Source: Salinicoccus halodurans (GTDB lineage: Bacteria > Bacillota > Bacilli > Staphylococcales > Salinicoccaceae). From it: 64,000 nt of DNA. Under the pieces are notes generated by a model. That model was not told the origin of the DNA, did not search any database, and saw only the letters and a program-made list of their open reading frames with translations. Positions 16,616 through 25,826 of the stretch are shown one piece after another. Position numbers and translations under genes: made by a program. Within the stretch, counting starts at the first letter, position 1. Each line of letters begins with the position of its first letter. The stretch lies in assembly GCF_900114445.1 (NCBI RefSeq), contig NZ_FOTB01000001.1, positions 33,885 through 97,884 of the forward strand, in the 5' to 3' direction.

Positions 16616-18044
16616 TATAGATCTGTTTAATATATCTATCATCGTAACTTCTATCTTAAGCTTTTTAGTTTCTCTTTTTTTCTATCAAAATGTATCTCCT
16701 GGATATAATAATATAATTCTTTTGCCTTTAATATATTTATTTATTTATATCATTATCTTGCAAAATTTAAGAAGAGTTCCATCATATTTCGTAGTATATG
16801 GGATTATATTAATGCAGTGGATTAGGTTTGTATTAATGCCTCCGGTGATAATTATGGCTGGCAGTATGCCAGGTATGGCATATATAAATCCAAGTGAGTT
16901 TACACTAAATTTAGCTATCTTATTAATGATATATGAACTTATATTCACCTCGGTATTTGCTTTTTTTTGGTTTACAACAAGAAAGAAAAAGCTCATATTT
17001 CTTTCTAGAGATAAAGATATCTCATTCAAAGGGAATAAACTAATTTATTCTTTATTTATAATTTTGGGAATCGTATTAGCTATAACCATTGGTTTAAATA
17101 ATAATATTTTAAATTTTGCATATATACCGATTGATGAAACAAATCAAGAAAGAATTGGAGATCTAACAAACACATTTTTGGTTTTGATACGTCAGATAAT
17201 TTTAATATCACTGTTCATAATATTCTTATGGACTGTGCATGTAGCTAAAAAGTTTTATGAAAAAAGCTCTAAGAGTATTTATATAGATTTTGCAATTATA
17301 ATGGCTTTATTAAACGTTATTATTATAGTAGGTGAACGCAGAACCGTACAAATATACACAGCATTAGTTTGTATTTGGATTTTATCGAAAGTTTTTCCTT
17401 ATTATAAAAAAAGGATAATTTTTAATATTGGCTTAGTTGCTTTTATAGTCCTTTTCTTTATGAGTGTATATAAGTTTTTAGCTGCTTATACGTCAGGTTC
17501 TTATATAACAGCTATAGGAAGTGCGGACATGGATATTTTTTGGTGGTCAAGAACCTTACAAAGTTATTTTTTTGGTCCTGAAAATATAGCTGCAACCATT
17601 GAGTTTTCAAAAATTTATAGTTCATCCGGAGAAAATTTGATATTTGATATTACAAGATCAATATTTGGTCTTAGTTTTTTAGCTAAGGGTGATGGAATAT
17701 TGACTTCCGCTGCTTTCAATACATATATATATGGAGAGAATAGACAAACAGGGCATGTTATTTCTGCTATTGGCTATGGAACTATTTATTTCGGTAAAAT
17801 ACTTTCGCCAATAATTGCTGTAATTAATATTATTATCGCAGCTAAAATAGAAGAATTCATGAAAATTAGTAAGTCATATGAAATGATGTTCGTTTGGTGT
17901 TATATATTAGTAAGGTTTGCAACTAATTTGTTTGTAAGCACTCCTCCTCTATTAAGTTATGGAAGTATGATGTTAGGAACTGCTGGTTTATTATTTATAA
18001 CTGCCATTGGGTTGAAAAGTAAGGGAAATAATAAATTATTATAA
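16605..18044 (+). CDS. wzy: Wzy-type polysaccharide polymerase, locus 1
   Basis: Integral membrane protein of 479 residues with about 11-12 transmembrane segments, two extracytoplasmic loops and a basic cytoplasmic stretch (FTTRKKKLIFLSRDKD). The conserved-looking Arg motifs GERRTVQIYTALV and WWSRTLQSYFFGPEN resemble O-antigen repeat-unit polymerases. Its place between glycosyltransferases and the flippase supports a role in joining repeat units on the outer membrane face. Wzy proteins diverge strongly in sequence, so the call rests on topology and context. Start overlaps the preceding gene. Confidence 0.75.
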   Translation: MRINIDLFNISIIVTSILSFLVSLFFYQNVSPGYNNIILLPLIYLFIYIIILQNLRRVPSYFVVYGIILMQWIRFVLMPPVIIMAGSMPGMAYINPSEFTLNLAILLMIYELIFTSVFAFFWFTTRKKKLIFLSRDKDISFKGNKLIYSLFIILGIVLAITIGLNNNILNFAYIPIDETNQERIGDLTNTFLVLIRQIILISLFIIFLWTVHVAKKFYEKSSKSIYIDFAIIMALLNVIIIVGERRTVQIYTALVCIWILSKVFPYYKKRIIFNIGLVAFIVLFFMSVYKFLAAYTSGSYITAIGSADMDIFWWSRTLQSYFFGPENIAATIEFSKIYSSSGENLIFDITRSIFGLSFLAKGDGILTSAAFNTYIYGENRQTGHVISAIGYGTIYFGKILSPIIAVINIIIAAKIEEFMKISKSYEMMFVWCYILVRFATNLFVSTPPLLSYGSMMLGTAGLLFITAIGLKSKGNNKLL

Positions 18045-18072
18045 TAATTTTATTCAAGGGGGGCAACCATTT

Positions 18073-19197
18073 ATGAATATTTTAGTTCTATCATATGGAA
18101 TTATAGATTACGATGGTAGATTAAAGGAATTAATCAATGTAGCAGAAAACATGGGGAAAGTCACGACGGTGTGTTGTGCAGAAAATCGTAAAAGTGACGA
18201 AAGTAGTATACTAATTAACACTAAAAGAAAAAAGTATTTAGGATTAAGATTATATTCAGAATTTTTTTTGAAATCATTATTGACAATGTTAAACTTGAAA
18301 AATATTGACATATTGATCGTTGATAATTACTTCGCTGCTAATGTTGGCTTGATAATTAAAAAGTTTTTTAAAATAAAATACGTTGTACAAGATGTGAGAG
18401 AATTATATTTTATCAATAATATGAATTCATGGAGAGGAAAGTTATTAGTAAAATCAGAAGTCAGCTTAATGAAACAAGCCGACGTAGTATTGACAGCCAA
18501 TGAGGCTAGATCTAAAATAATGACTGAATACTATAAATTGGAAAAAAATCCAATCGTTTTTGAGAATATCCGTTTTTTAGAGGGAAGCTATAATAAGAAG
18601 GAACTTGATGAAAAATATAAAAATTTTTTCAAATATAAATATAATATTATAAGTTCCGGAGGAATCTCTGTAGCTCGGGGTACAGACAGATTAGTCAATG
18701 CTATGAGTGGTATGAGCAAAGATTACGGGCTATATATTGTCGGTGGAGGTACTATAAAAGATATAAGTATAATAAAGGAACTTATAAATAAACTTAAACT
18801 TACTAATGTTCATTTAATAGCAAAAGTTCCTTTACAAGAACTTAAGTATATAGTAAACAATTGCGATATAGGGATTGTAAACTATCATAAAAAAGATTTA
18901 AATAACGAATATTGTGCTTCAGGGAAAATATATGAATACATTGGAGAAAACCTCCCAATTGTTACTACTGATAATATTCCCCTTAAAAATTTTTGTGAAG
19001 AATATGAGGTTGGGGTCGCAGATAATAATTTCAAAGAAGGTTTACTAAAAGTATCTAAAAATATTAATTACTATAAATATAAAGTCGAAGAACTCCTGAA
19101 AAAAACATCTGTGAATGAATATAATTTAGAAGTAGCCGAAGAAATTTTAAGTTCAATCCAATTGGAGAGTAAGATACATGAGAGATCAACTAAATAG
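18073..19197 (+). CDS. Glycosyltransferase family 4, capsule locus 1
   Basis: Protein of 374 residues with a GT4 two-domain layout. The N-terminal domain contains the acceptor-side segment DNYFAANVGLIIKKFFK. The C-terminal donor domain has SSGGISVARGTDRLVNAMSG and YCASGKIYEYIGENLPIVTTD, in which the Lys-x-x-Glu region corresponds to the nucleotide-sugar binding motif. A strong AAGGGGGGCAACCATTT precedes ATG 18073. It ends inside the start of the flippase gene. Sugar specificity unknown. Confidence 0.78.
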   Translation: MNILVLSYGIIDYDGRLKELINVAENMGKVTTVCCAENRKSDESSILINTKRKKYLGLRLYSEFFLKSLLTMLNLKNIDILIVDNYFAANVGLIIKKFFKIKYVVQDVRELYFINNMNSWRGKLLVKSEVSLMKQADVVLTANEARSKIMTEYYKLEKNPIVFENIRFLEGSYNKKELDEKYKNFFKYKYNIISSGGISVARGTDRLVNAMSGMSKDYGLYIVGGGTIKDISIIKELINKLKLTNVHLIAKVPLQELKYIVNNCDIGIVNYHKKDLNNEYCASGKIYEYIGENLPIVTTDNIPLKNFCEEYEVGVADNNFKEGLLKVSKNINYYKYKVEELLKKTSVNEYNLEVAEEILSSIQLESKIHERSTK

Positions 19198-20443
19198 AAT
19201 TAAAAGCAATCAATTCCTTCTCTCACTATCCACACTAATAAGTGGCTCTGTTATCGCACAAGTGATTACAATACTTCTATCTCCTTTAATAACTCGATTA
19301 TTTTCACCTGAACAATTTGGTTTATATACGATTATTATTACAGCAGTTTCTCTATTCGGTCCTATTATTTGTTTGAAATATGATATGGCTATAATTGGTG
19401 CGAATAATATAAAAGAGACTTTTTCTATTATAAAGTTATGTTTTATATTAATATTTCCAATTAGTTTTATAATTAGCATAAGTTATAGTCTATTAGTTTT
19501 TAACGGATTCAATAAAAAAACTGAAGTTATTTGGTATAGTTTTGTTATTTTTATACTTCTATTAACTTATGGATTAAATAATGTTCTTTTAGCATACAAT
19601 AATAAAAGTAGATCATATAATCTAATAGCTTCAGTAACCATCATAAAATCTTCTGTGAATAATTTTATACTATTGATTACAGGGTTTCTTAATTTGGGAA
19701 GTGTTGGATTGATACTTTCTCAAATTATTAGTTCAATTGTTGGCGTAAGGAAACAATCAAAAGAGATAAGAAAAAAGCTGATCTATCTAAAAAAAACTAG
19801 TCTTTATAATATGAAATCAGTGTTTATAAAATACATTAATTTTCCAATGTTTAATGCTACATCAGCTATTATAAATACCTCTATTTATTCGAGTATTAAT
19901 CTTTTTATTGCTATGTCTTTTTCGCTTCAGCAATTAGGTTATTATTCTATATCTTATAGAGTACTAGGAATTCCATTTATGATTATAAGTGCTAATGTAG
20001 CTAGAATATTTTTTGAAAGAGCAACAAAAGAAAAAAATGAAAAAGGGAATTTCAATAGTACATTTAACAAAACATTTAAAATTATAGCTATAGTAATTAT
20101 TCCTACTATAGTGTTGTTAGCGATTCTTGCTCCAACCTTGTTTCCAATAATTTTTGGACATGAGTGGGGTATCGCAGGTATTTATATAGCTTTATTGTCG
20201 CCAATGTTTGCAATAAGGCTGATTGGCGAGTCTTTAACAACAAGTTTTATAGTGGCGGGCAAGCAAAATGTGGAATTACAGTTTCAATTAACACTAATGA
20301 TTGGACAATTAATAATATATATTTTTACATATTATTTAAACATTCAGATTGAAACTTTTTTCGTTTGTATCTCATTCTTATATGTGATTGTTCAAAGCAT
20401 TATGATTATATATATGAAAAATTTAAGTGAAAAAATTCTTTGA
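19178..20443 (+). CDS. wzx: Wzx-type oligosaccharide flippase, locus 1
   Basis: Polytopic membrane protein of 421 residues with 12 or more hydrophobic segments. The N-terminus, LSTLISGSVIAQVITILLSP, and the following LITRLFSPEQFGLYTI are the standard opening of the polysaccharide transport (PST/Wzx) family. It moves undecaprenyl-linked repeat units across the membrane. The gene overlaps the previous glycosyltransferase by 20 bp. A 107-bp AT-rich gap follows. Confidence 0.87.
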   Translation: MRDQLNRIKSNQFLLSLSTLISGSVIAQVITILLSPLITRLFSPEQFGLYTIIITAVSLFGPIICLKYDMAIIGANNIKETFSIIKLCFILIFPISFIISISYSLLVFNGFNKKTEVIWYSFVIFILLLTYGLNNVLLAYNNKSRSYNLIASVTIIKSSVNNFILLITGFLNLGSVGLILSQIISSIVGVRKQSKEIRKKLIYLKKTSLYNMKSVFIKYINFPMFNATSAIINTSIYSSINLFIAMSFSLQQLGYYSISYRVLGIPFMIISANVARIFFERATKEKNEKGNFNSTFNKTFKIIAIVIIPTIVLLAILAPTLFPIIFGHEWGIAGIYIALLSPMFAIRLIGESLTTSFIVAGKQNVELQFQLTLMIGQLIIYIFTYYLNIQIETFFVCISFLYVIVQSIMIIYMKNLSEKIL

Positions 20444-20550
20444 ATTAGAAAATATACTCTCATTTATTCTTACAATTGATCCACTTTAAGTTCTTAATAT
20501 TAACAAAAATATATTTTTAGAAATAATTATAATGATAGTTGAGTGAAAAA

Positions 20551-21486
20551 ATGGAAATTATATTACTGAGTACGACCTCTAAGCATAAAAAAGATATTTT
20601 AGAATTGCCTAGAAAAAAAGTATTAAAACATGTTAGTGAAAATTATTTAATTAGTTCTAAAAAATATCTACATCAATTTATTGAAGAAAAAAATAATGAA
20701 AATAGGCTTTTTATCGTAGACTGTGAAAAAAAACAAAATATTTCTCTTTATGATGAACTAAATAGTTTAAATATTAACATCAATTTACTGGATTATAAAC
20801 CTAATGATTTAACAATGGAGGCAGCAGATCTTGCACTATTTAATTATTTTTTTAGGGATATTTCGAATAAATCTATAGCAATTTACGGTACAGGTAATAT
20901 TGCGTTCAAATTGGCTCTCAGATTATCTGAACGAAATGCCAATGTTTATCTTTATGGTCGAGACCAAAAAAAAGTACAAATTTGTGTAGAAGCTTTAAGA
21001 CAAATTACATTTGATGGTAATTTAATTCATTATGGAACGGATGATACTAAAGTAGATTCATTGGTTTCTTGTGTCAGTGCTCATGAAGTTATTGACGTTA
21101 AATATTTACAAATACTCAATAAAAGCTCTCTATGTCTGGATGGAGGAATAGGGAATTTCTCAAAAAAATTTATTGAGCTATCCCTGGAAAAAGGACATGA
21201 GGTCAGGAGACTGGACGTGCGGCAATCCCAGGAAATAATGGATGGTTATATTAAATCACGAATGGATTCTGAATTCGATAGTATCATTGGTAAAGACATA
21301 ATTAATGACCAACCTGTTGTAGCTGGTGGAATTTTGGGACGTAACGGTGAAATTATTATAGATAATATATCGAAACCTTCCAAAGTAATTGGCATAGCAA
21401 ATGGTATAGGGGGAGTCAAAAGTGAATCAGAGCTTAGCGATGAAGAGAGAGAGAAAATCAAAAAAGTTGAGTATCATATTCAATAA
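20551..21486 (+). CDS. Rossmann-fold protein of unknown function in capsule locus 1
   Basis: Protein of 311 residues that I do not recognise. The N-terminal 100 residues have no clear motif. The middle is an NAD(P)-binding Rossmann unit, SIAIYGTGNIAFKLALRLSE, followed by NVYLYGRDQKKV, which resembles shikimate dehydrogenase or ornithine cyclodeaminase-like folds. The C-terminal third contains SLCLDGGIGNFSKKF and PVVAGGILGRNGEIII. ATG 20551 is preferred to the TTG at 20539 because of a GAGTGA site. Its 3' end overlaps the sugar transferase gene by 65 bp. Composition becomes less AT-rich near its end. A sugar-modifying or precursor-supplying oxidoreductase is plausible. Confidence 0.6.
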   Translation: MEIILLSTTSKHKKDILELPRKKVLKHVSENYLISSKKYLHQFIEEKNNENRLFIVDCEKKQNISLYDELNSLNININLLDYKPNDLTMEAADLALFNYFFRDISNKSIAIYGTGNIAFKLALRLSERNANVYLYGRDQKKVQICVEALRQITFDGNLIHYGTDDTKVDSLVSCVSAHEVIDVKYLQILNKSSLCLDGGIGNFSKKFIELSLEKGHEVRRLDVRQSQEIMDGYIKSRMDSEFDSIIGKDIINDQPVVAGGILGRNGEIIIDNISKPSKVIGIANGIGGVKSESELSDEEREKIKKVEYHIQ

Positions 21487-22111
21487 AGTTTCTAAAAGAG
21501 CACTGGATATTGGTGTAAGTGTAGCGGCTCTTATCGTTGTCAGTCCTATCTTAGTTTATGCTTCATATAAAATAAAAAGAGAAGATAATGGTCCGGTCCT
21601 TTTTAAACAGAAGAGAAGCGGAGTTAATGATGAGCCATTCGAAATGTATAAATTTAGGTCGATGAGGGTGAATAATAATGTCATCGGCACTCATTCCAAC
21701 AACTCTAAAGATCCTTATAAAGACTGGAATGGAAGAGTTCCAGATGATTTTGTGTTTAAGAGTGCTTCTGGTTACAACCCAAATATAACCGACATAGGGG
21801 CATTTATTAGAAAATATTCAATAGACGAGTTGCCTCAGCTTATAAATGTACTTAAAGGTGACATGAGCGTTGTCGGCCCTCGCCCAGAAATTACACAAAT
21901 TACAAATCATTATGATGCAGAACAAAAAAGAAGGCTTGAAGTGAAACCGGGAATAACCGGTTGGGCACAGGTGAACGGTAGAAGCGATATGAACCATGGT
22001 AAAAAGATTGAGTACGATCTTTTGTATATAGAGAACGAAAACTTCTGGTTGGATATAAAAATATTGTGGATGACCTTTATGCAAGTTATTAAGGGTAAAG
22101 GCTCAGTTTAA
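21422..22111 (+). CDS. Undecaprenyl-phosphate sugar-1-phosphate transferase, locus 1
   Basis: Initiating enzyme of capsule assembly (CapM/WcaJ/WbaP C-terminal-domain family), 229 residues. One N-terminal hydrophobic segment, RALDIGVSVAALIVVSPILV, precedes the family core: FEMYKFRSM, SIDELPQLINVLKGDMSVVG, PRPE and KPGITGWAQVNGRSD. It transfers a sugar-1-phosphate from a UDP-sugar to undecaprenyl phosphate. The GTG start at 21422 is supported by GGGGGAGTCAAAA, even though it lies 65 bp inside the previous gene. It is the last gene of locus 1. Confidence 0.9.
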   Translation: MNQSLAMKRERKSKKLSIIFNKVSKRALDIGVSVAALIVVSPILVYASYKIKREDNGPVLFKQKRSGVNDEPFEMYKFRSMRVNNNVIGTHSNNSKDPYKDWNGRVPDDFVFKSASGYNPNITDIGAFIRKYSIDELPQLINVLKGDMSVVGPRPEITQITNHYDAEQKRRLEVKPGITGWAQVNGRSDMNHGKKIEYDLLYIENENFWLDIKILWMTFMQVIKGKGSV

Positions 22112-22118
22112 ATTATTA

Positions 22119-22158
22119 TAAAGAATGTACAGTTGAACTAACTCTACATTTCTTTAAA
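22119..22158 (+). terminator. Probable terminator of capsule locus 1
   Basis: AAAGAATGTACAGTT and AACTCTACATTTCTTT form a stem with one mismatch and one bulge right after the last capsule gene, followed by an AT-rich tract. It is imperfect, but the position fits. Confidence 0.55.
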
Positions 22159-22200
22159 TATTTTAATCAAATGATACGAGACGTATTCATAAACGCCGAT

Positions 22201-23222
22201 TGTAAAATTAAACTAGACACATAAAAAGAACCACGCGTGATACACTCAAAATGTATTTCCGACCAAAGAAATCATAGGAGTGATCACGAATGACCGACCC
22301 CCATCTTAGCACGGATGAACTCGTAATTATAGAATCTTATTTCCAGCATAATGTCTTTGTATCAAAGATTTCAAAACAGATTGGCCGATCCTGTCAGACC
22401 GTACACAATGTGATGACTTTTCTGAGAGCCGGCCATACCGCATTGGATTTCTATAAGCGCTACCAGGCAAACAAGCAGCGCTGTGGCCGAAAACGGGCGA
22501 GACTGCCAGAGAACCAGCACGCATATGTGGCAGAAAAAGAGCACAGGGCTGGACACCGGATGTGATTGCCGGCTGGCGTGAACATAAGATCCAGTGTTCC
22601 GGCCTCAAATTGTACCGCATGTTCAAACGTAAGGACTTTGATGTGTCCACATTGCCAATGAAAGGCAAAAGAAAACCCAACGGTCATAAGGAACGCCGGG
22701 GGAGTCAGGCCTTCAGACGGAAACGCTCTGACAGAGAGAGGGACTATCCCGGCTTCACAGAAGAATTTGGACATCTGGAAGTGGACACCGTTGTCGGTGT
22801 CCACCATAAAAGTGCCGCTGTGACCCTCGTAGAACGGCTGTCAAAAGTGATCATTACCCTCAAGCCCGAGGGCCGGACAGCAGGAGATATTGAAACAGCC
22901 ATCAACGGATGGTTCCATCAATTTCGATTGTGGGAAGGAATTCTCAAATTGGCAGTCAATAAGCAACCGGAATGAGATTGACATTTACTTTGCCAACCGG
23001 GGTACGTCCTTTCAGCGGGAATTGAACGAGCATTCCACTGGACTGCTTCGGAAAGACGGGCTGCCTAGAAATATGGATTTCAACGCGGTGGATCAGAGGA
23101 TGCTTGCTTCAGCAGCCTCCAGGAGAAACCACATACCCAGAAAGTCTCTGAACTACCAGACACCGTTGGAAGTATTTATGAGTTACATGGATGTAGGCAG
23201 GCTGTCTAACTTATTTTGACCA
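22201..23222 (+). mobile_element. Degenerate IS30-family insertion sequence
   Basis: About 1.02 kb bounded by imperfect inverted repeats: TGTAAAATTAAACTAGACAC at 22201-22220, matching the reverse complement of ctgtctaacttattttgacca at about 23202-23222. It carries one transposase gene broken by frame changes. GC content is higher than in the neighbouring capsule cassette and FRG gene, which fits an independent origin. No clear target duplication is visible. It separates capsule locus 1 from the accessory gene and locus 2. Confidence 0.8.
22290..23219 (+). pseudogene. IS30-family transposase, frameshifted
   Basis: Three overlapping frames together make one IS30 transposase. 22290-22565 holds the N-terminal HTH (KISKQIGRSCQTVHNVM). 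22562-22975 has the first catalytic Asp region (LEVDTVVGVHH). 22890-23219 has the C-terminal catalytic part (DCGKEFSNWQSI, ending NIPRK-like then SLNYQTPLEVF). Frame changes fall near 22555 and 22945. The region usually read as DPGTPxQRGxNEN is altered to NRGTSFQRELNEH, so key residues have also drifted. Almost certainly inactive. Confidence 0.85.
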
Positions 23223-23353
23223 ACGAAGATTACATAAATGAACGTACTATTTAACAGTAATTATTCTTGAGTTGTATAGAGTATGTAACTGCTAAACTGG
23301 ATTCAAGAATATCAATCGTTTAAAATGCGATGTTAATAAAAGAGGGAAAAATA

Positions 23354-24475
23354 GTGACGGATGTTGATAAAGAATTAATCACTCTAAAACAAAAGTTAAT
23401 ATATGAAGAATATGTACTTATTAATAAAAGAAATAAATATTTATTAAAATATTTTCGGAAATTTATAAAGAATAATCAATGTTTCAAGAACATGAAATTA
23501 AGTGAAATCAATTATGGTGAACATGTGATTATATACAATAAAATTAAAATTACCATTGAAATCTATAATGATTTTATGAAATTACTTGGGCAATTATTTA
23601 AACTTCAAATGCGTAATAATAATCTTACCTATAGAGGTCATGCTAACGCTAATTATCAATTGGTTTCCTCACTTCTAAGAGAGGAAGAAAATTTGCAGAA
23701 TGAAGATAAAATATATTTTGATATAATAAAAGCCTTCCCTGAAAAATTTTCTAATGCAAGATATCATTTAGATTATCTTAAAACTATACAACATTATAAT
23801 GGTAAAACCAGAATAATGGATTTAACTACAAACTTCTTAATTGCCTTATATTTTGCAACTTCAAGCAATAACGAAGTACTTGGTGAACTTATTATTTTTG
23901 ATAAGAACATTGATAAACACCTTTTAGAGAAATTTGGACCAAGATATATAAAAAAAGTGAAACGATTAAATAGCGACACTATAGAAATACTTGCATCATT
24001 AGCAGCTTTAGATTATGAAAGTAAAGAAAGTATAGAAGCACATGCTCATTCTTCAAGTACATTTATTGACTCCAACCCAATAAACGAATTTCAATACATT
24101 GAAATTTTTAATGAGTACGAAAATGTCCAAAGACTTGTTCATGAAGTAGGGCAAGTAAGACTTAATTTTTTGCCTAAGATAGATCCAAGGCACCTATTAG
24201 ATGTGTATTTTTCAGATTCAACTTTTGACAATGAAAGGATTACAAATCAAGCAGGAGAGTTTATTATACATGGATTACTCCCTAAAAATAAAGTGATGAA
24301 AAAATTAAATAAGTATAGGTACAAAGCTGAAGGTAAGAAAAGAATTATACTTATAGATAATAAAGCAAAAAATGATATGTTGGAGCATCTCCAAATATTA
24401 AATATTAAAGAGAGTACAATATATCCTTCTTTGGAAAATACTATTAAAGAGATTTATAAAAATTATCAGAGTTAA
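23354..24475 (+). CDS. FRG-domain protein
   Basis: Cytoplasmic protein of 373 residues with an FRG domain, named for its Phe/Tyr-Arg-Gly motif: YRGHANANYQL at residues 93-103, then QHYNGKTRIMDLTT at 147-160 followed by NFLIALYFAT. The C-terminal 150 residues are Lys/Ile-rich without a motif I know. FRG-domain proteins are frequent in accessory regions and in some anti-phage contexts; their biochemical activity is not settled. The GTG start at 23354 follows AGAGGGAAAAATA; an ATG at 23330 has no ribosome binding site. It is strongly AT-rich, transcribed alone, and sits between an IS30 element and capsule locus 2, so it looks acquired. Confidence 0.7.
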   Translation: MTDVDKELITLKQKLIYEEYVLINKRNKYLLKYFRKFIKNNQCFKNMKLSEINYGEHVIIYNKIKITIEIYNDFMKLLGQLFKLQMRNNNLTYRGHANANYQLVSSLLREEENLQNEDKIYFDIIKAFPEKFSNARYHLDYLKTIQHYNGKTRIMDLTTNFLIALYFATSSNNEVLGELIIFDKNIDKHLLEKFGPRYIKKVKRLNSDTIEILASLAALDYESKESIEAHAHSSSTFIDSNPINEFQYIEIFNEYENVQRLVHEVGQVRLNFLPKIDPRHLLDVYFSDSTFDNERITNQAGEFIIHGLLPKNKVMKKLNKYRYKAEGKKRIILIDNKAKNDMLEHLQILNIKESTIYPSLENTIKEIYKNYQS

Positions 24476-25004
24476 TACAGTACGTATATAGAATAGCAAT
24501 AATAAAACATTTGAAATATAAATAAAAACCTTAAAATTAGATAACAGAAATCTTATTCTTGATACTCCTTACTATATTAACTTTTCATTGCTCTCTTCAG
24601 TACTGTTACTTCAGTGATATTTCAAATTAATTGATAGTTGCCAGCTTGTCAGCTAATATGTTGATAAACCAGTTTGCAAAGCACCATCAAACATCAGTTA
24701 TGTATTTGTGTTTTATTACAAACTAATTCATTCTGCAGTCGAGTGAGTCCTCTACTGCCTCGAAGCTTTTATTTTCTTTACAGACTTTATTAACTGTTTG
24801 TATTCCTGCATTTTTTCAAGTATATTGTATCAGCTACAGTAGGTCTTTTTCTGGAGCTTTTAAATTTCTGAAGAACATTATATATTTCTTTACCAACACA
24901 ATACGGTCTAAATTAACTTTATTCAAAGCTCATTGAATAAAGTTTTATTTTTACACAAAGAATAAATTCTTAAAAAATATTATATCTGAATATTCAAAAA
25001 TCTA
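24476..25004. other. AT-rich intergenic region with a strong hairpin
   Basis: No intact gene is seen. At 24915-24944 a perfect 12-bp inverted repeat, AACTTTATTCAA/TTGAATAAAGTT with a 6-nt loop, is followed by TTATTTTT, giving a probable terminator for the FRG gene or a bidirectional one. On the minus strand around 24730-24910 several short open stretches are broken by stops and could be old gene debris. Confidence 0.45.
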
Positions 25005-25033
25005 TTGCTTGTTTATAACGTGATGGTTATAAT
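25005..25033 (+). promoter_or_regulatory. Promoter of capsule locus 2
   Basis: TTGCTT at 25005-25010 and a perfect TATAAT at 25028-25033 are separated by exactly 17 bp. Transcription would start near 25040, leaving a leader of about 95 nt before capA of locus 2. Confidence 0.7.
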
Positions 25034-25135
25034 AATGTTTAAATACCATTTAATTGTAATAAGTAAATAAGTGTTTTGTAGTAAGTGGTTTAGTAGTTAA
25101 CTATTTTAAAATTAAATATACAGAGGAGGGGTGGC

Positions 25136-25810
25136 ATGAGGGAATCTATCAACCTGGAGAAAGCATTGGAGATTATAAAGAAAAATATGACTTCAATTAT
25201 TGTGTTGACTCTGATCATGGGAATTATCGCTGCTCTCATTACATTCTTTTTAATCCCTCCGCGCTACCAGGCACAGACGCAAATTCTGGTCAGTGAATCT
25301 GAAGAGACAGAGAATACGAGTGATCAGGATATTGAGACAAGTCTCCAACTGATTGGTACATACAGTGATATCTTACAGAGTCCAATCGTATTGGAGAATG
25401 TCATCAATAATTTGGAACTGGATAAATCTTTCTCCAGTCTTTCCGAACAGATTACTGTTGTTAATCAGGAACAGTCCCAAGTGCTGACTGTAACTGTGAC
25501 GGATGAAAGCATGGAAGAGGCTCAACGTATCGTGAATGAGATTGTGAATGTGTTCCAGGAACAGGTGACGAGCATTATGAATGTCGACAATGTTTCTATT
25601 CTTTCACCGTCAAATTTGGAAGCGGATACAGATCCTGTGTCGCCGAATCCTCTGATTAATATCACTGTTGGGATTGCGCTTGGCCTGATTCTTGGTCTGA
25701 CGCTTGCATTTTCCAGAGCTTATTTTGATAAATCTGTAAGAGATGAAGAAGATGCAGAGTATTATCTTGATATGCCTGTGGTCGGGTCCATAGCAAGGAT
25801 AGAAGAATAA
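25136..25810 (+). CDS. capA: Capsule chain-length regulator / tyrosine-kinase modulator, locus 2
   Basis: Paralogue of the locus 1 CapA, 224 residues with the same layout. Transmembrane segment 1 is at about residues 18-40. The central domain has ITVVNQEQSQVLTVTVTDES, almost identical to the other copy. The Pro motif DPVSPNPL precedes transmembrane segment 2, and the tail contains AYFDKSVRDEED and LDMPVVGSI. An excellent GAGGAGGGGTGGC precedes ATG 25136. First gene of locus 2, behind its own promoter. Confidence 0.93.
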   Translation: MRESINLEKALEIIKKNMTSIIVLTLIMGIIAALITFFLIPPRYQAQTQILVSESEETENTSDQDIETSLQLIGTYSDILQSPIVLENVINNLELDKSFSSLSEQITVVNQEQSQVLTVTVTDESMEEAQRIVNEIVNVFQEQVTSIMNVDNVSILSPSNLEADTDPVSPNPLINITVGIALGLILGLTLAFSRAYFDKSVRDEEDAEYYLDMPVVGSIARIEE

Positions 25811-25826
25811 GAGGGGGGTCCTCGTG

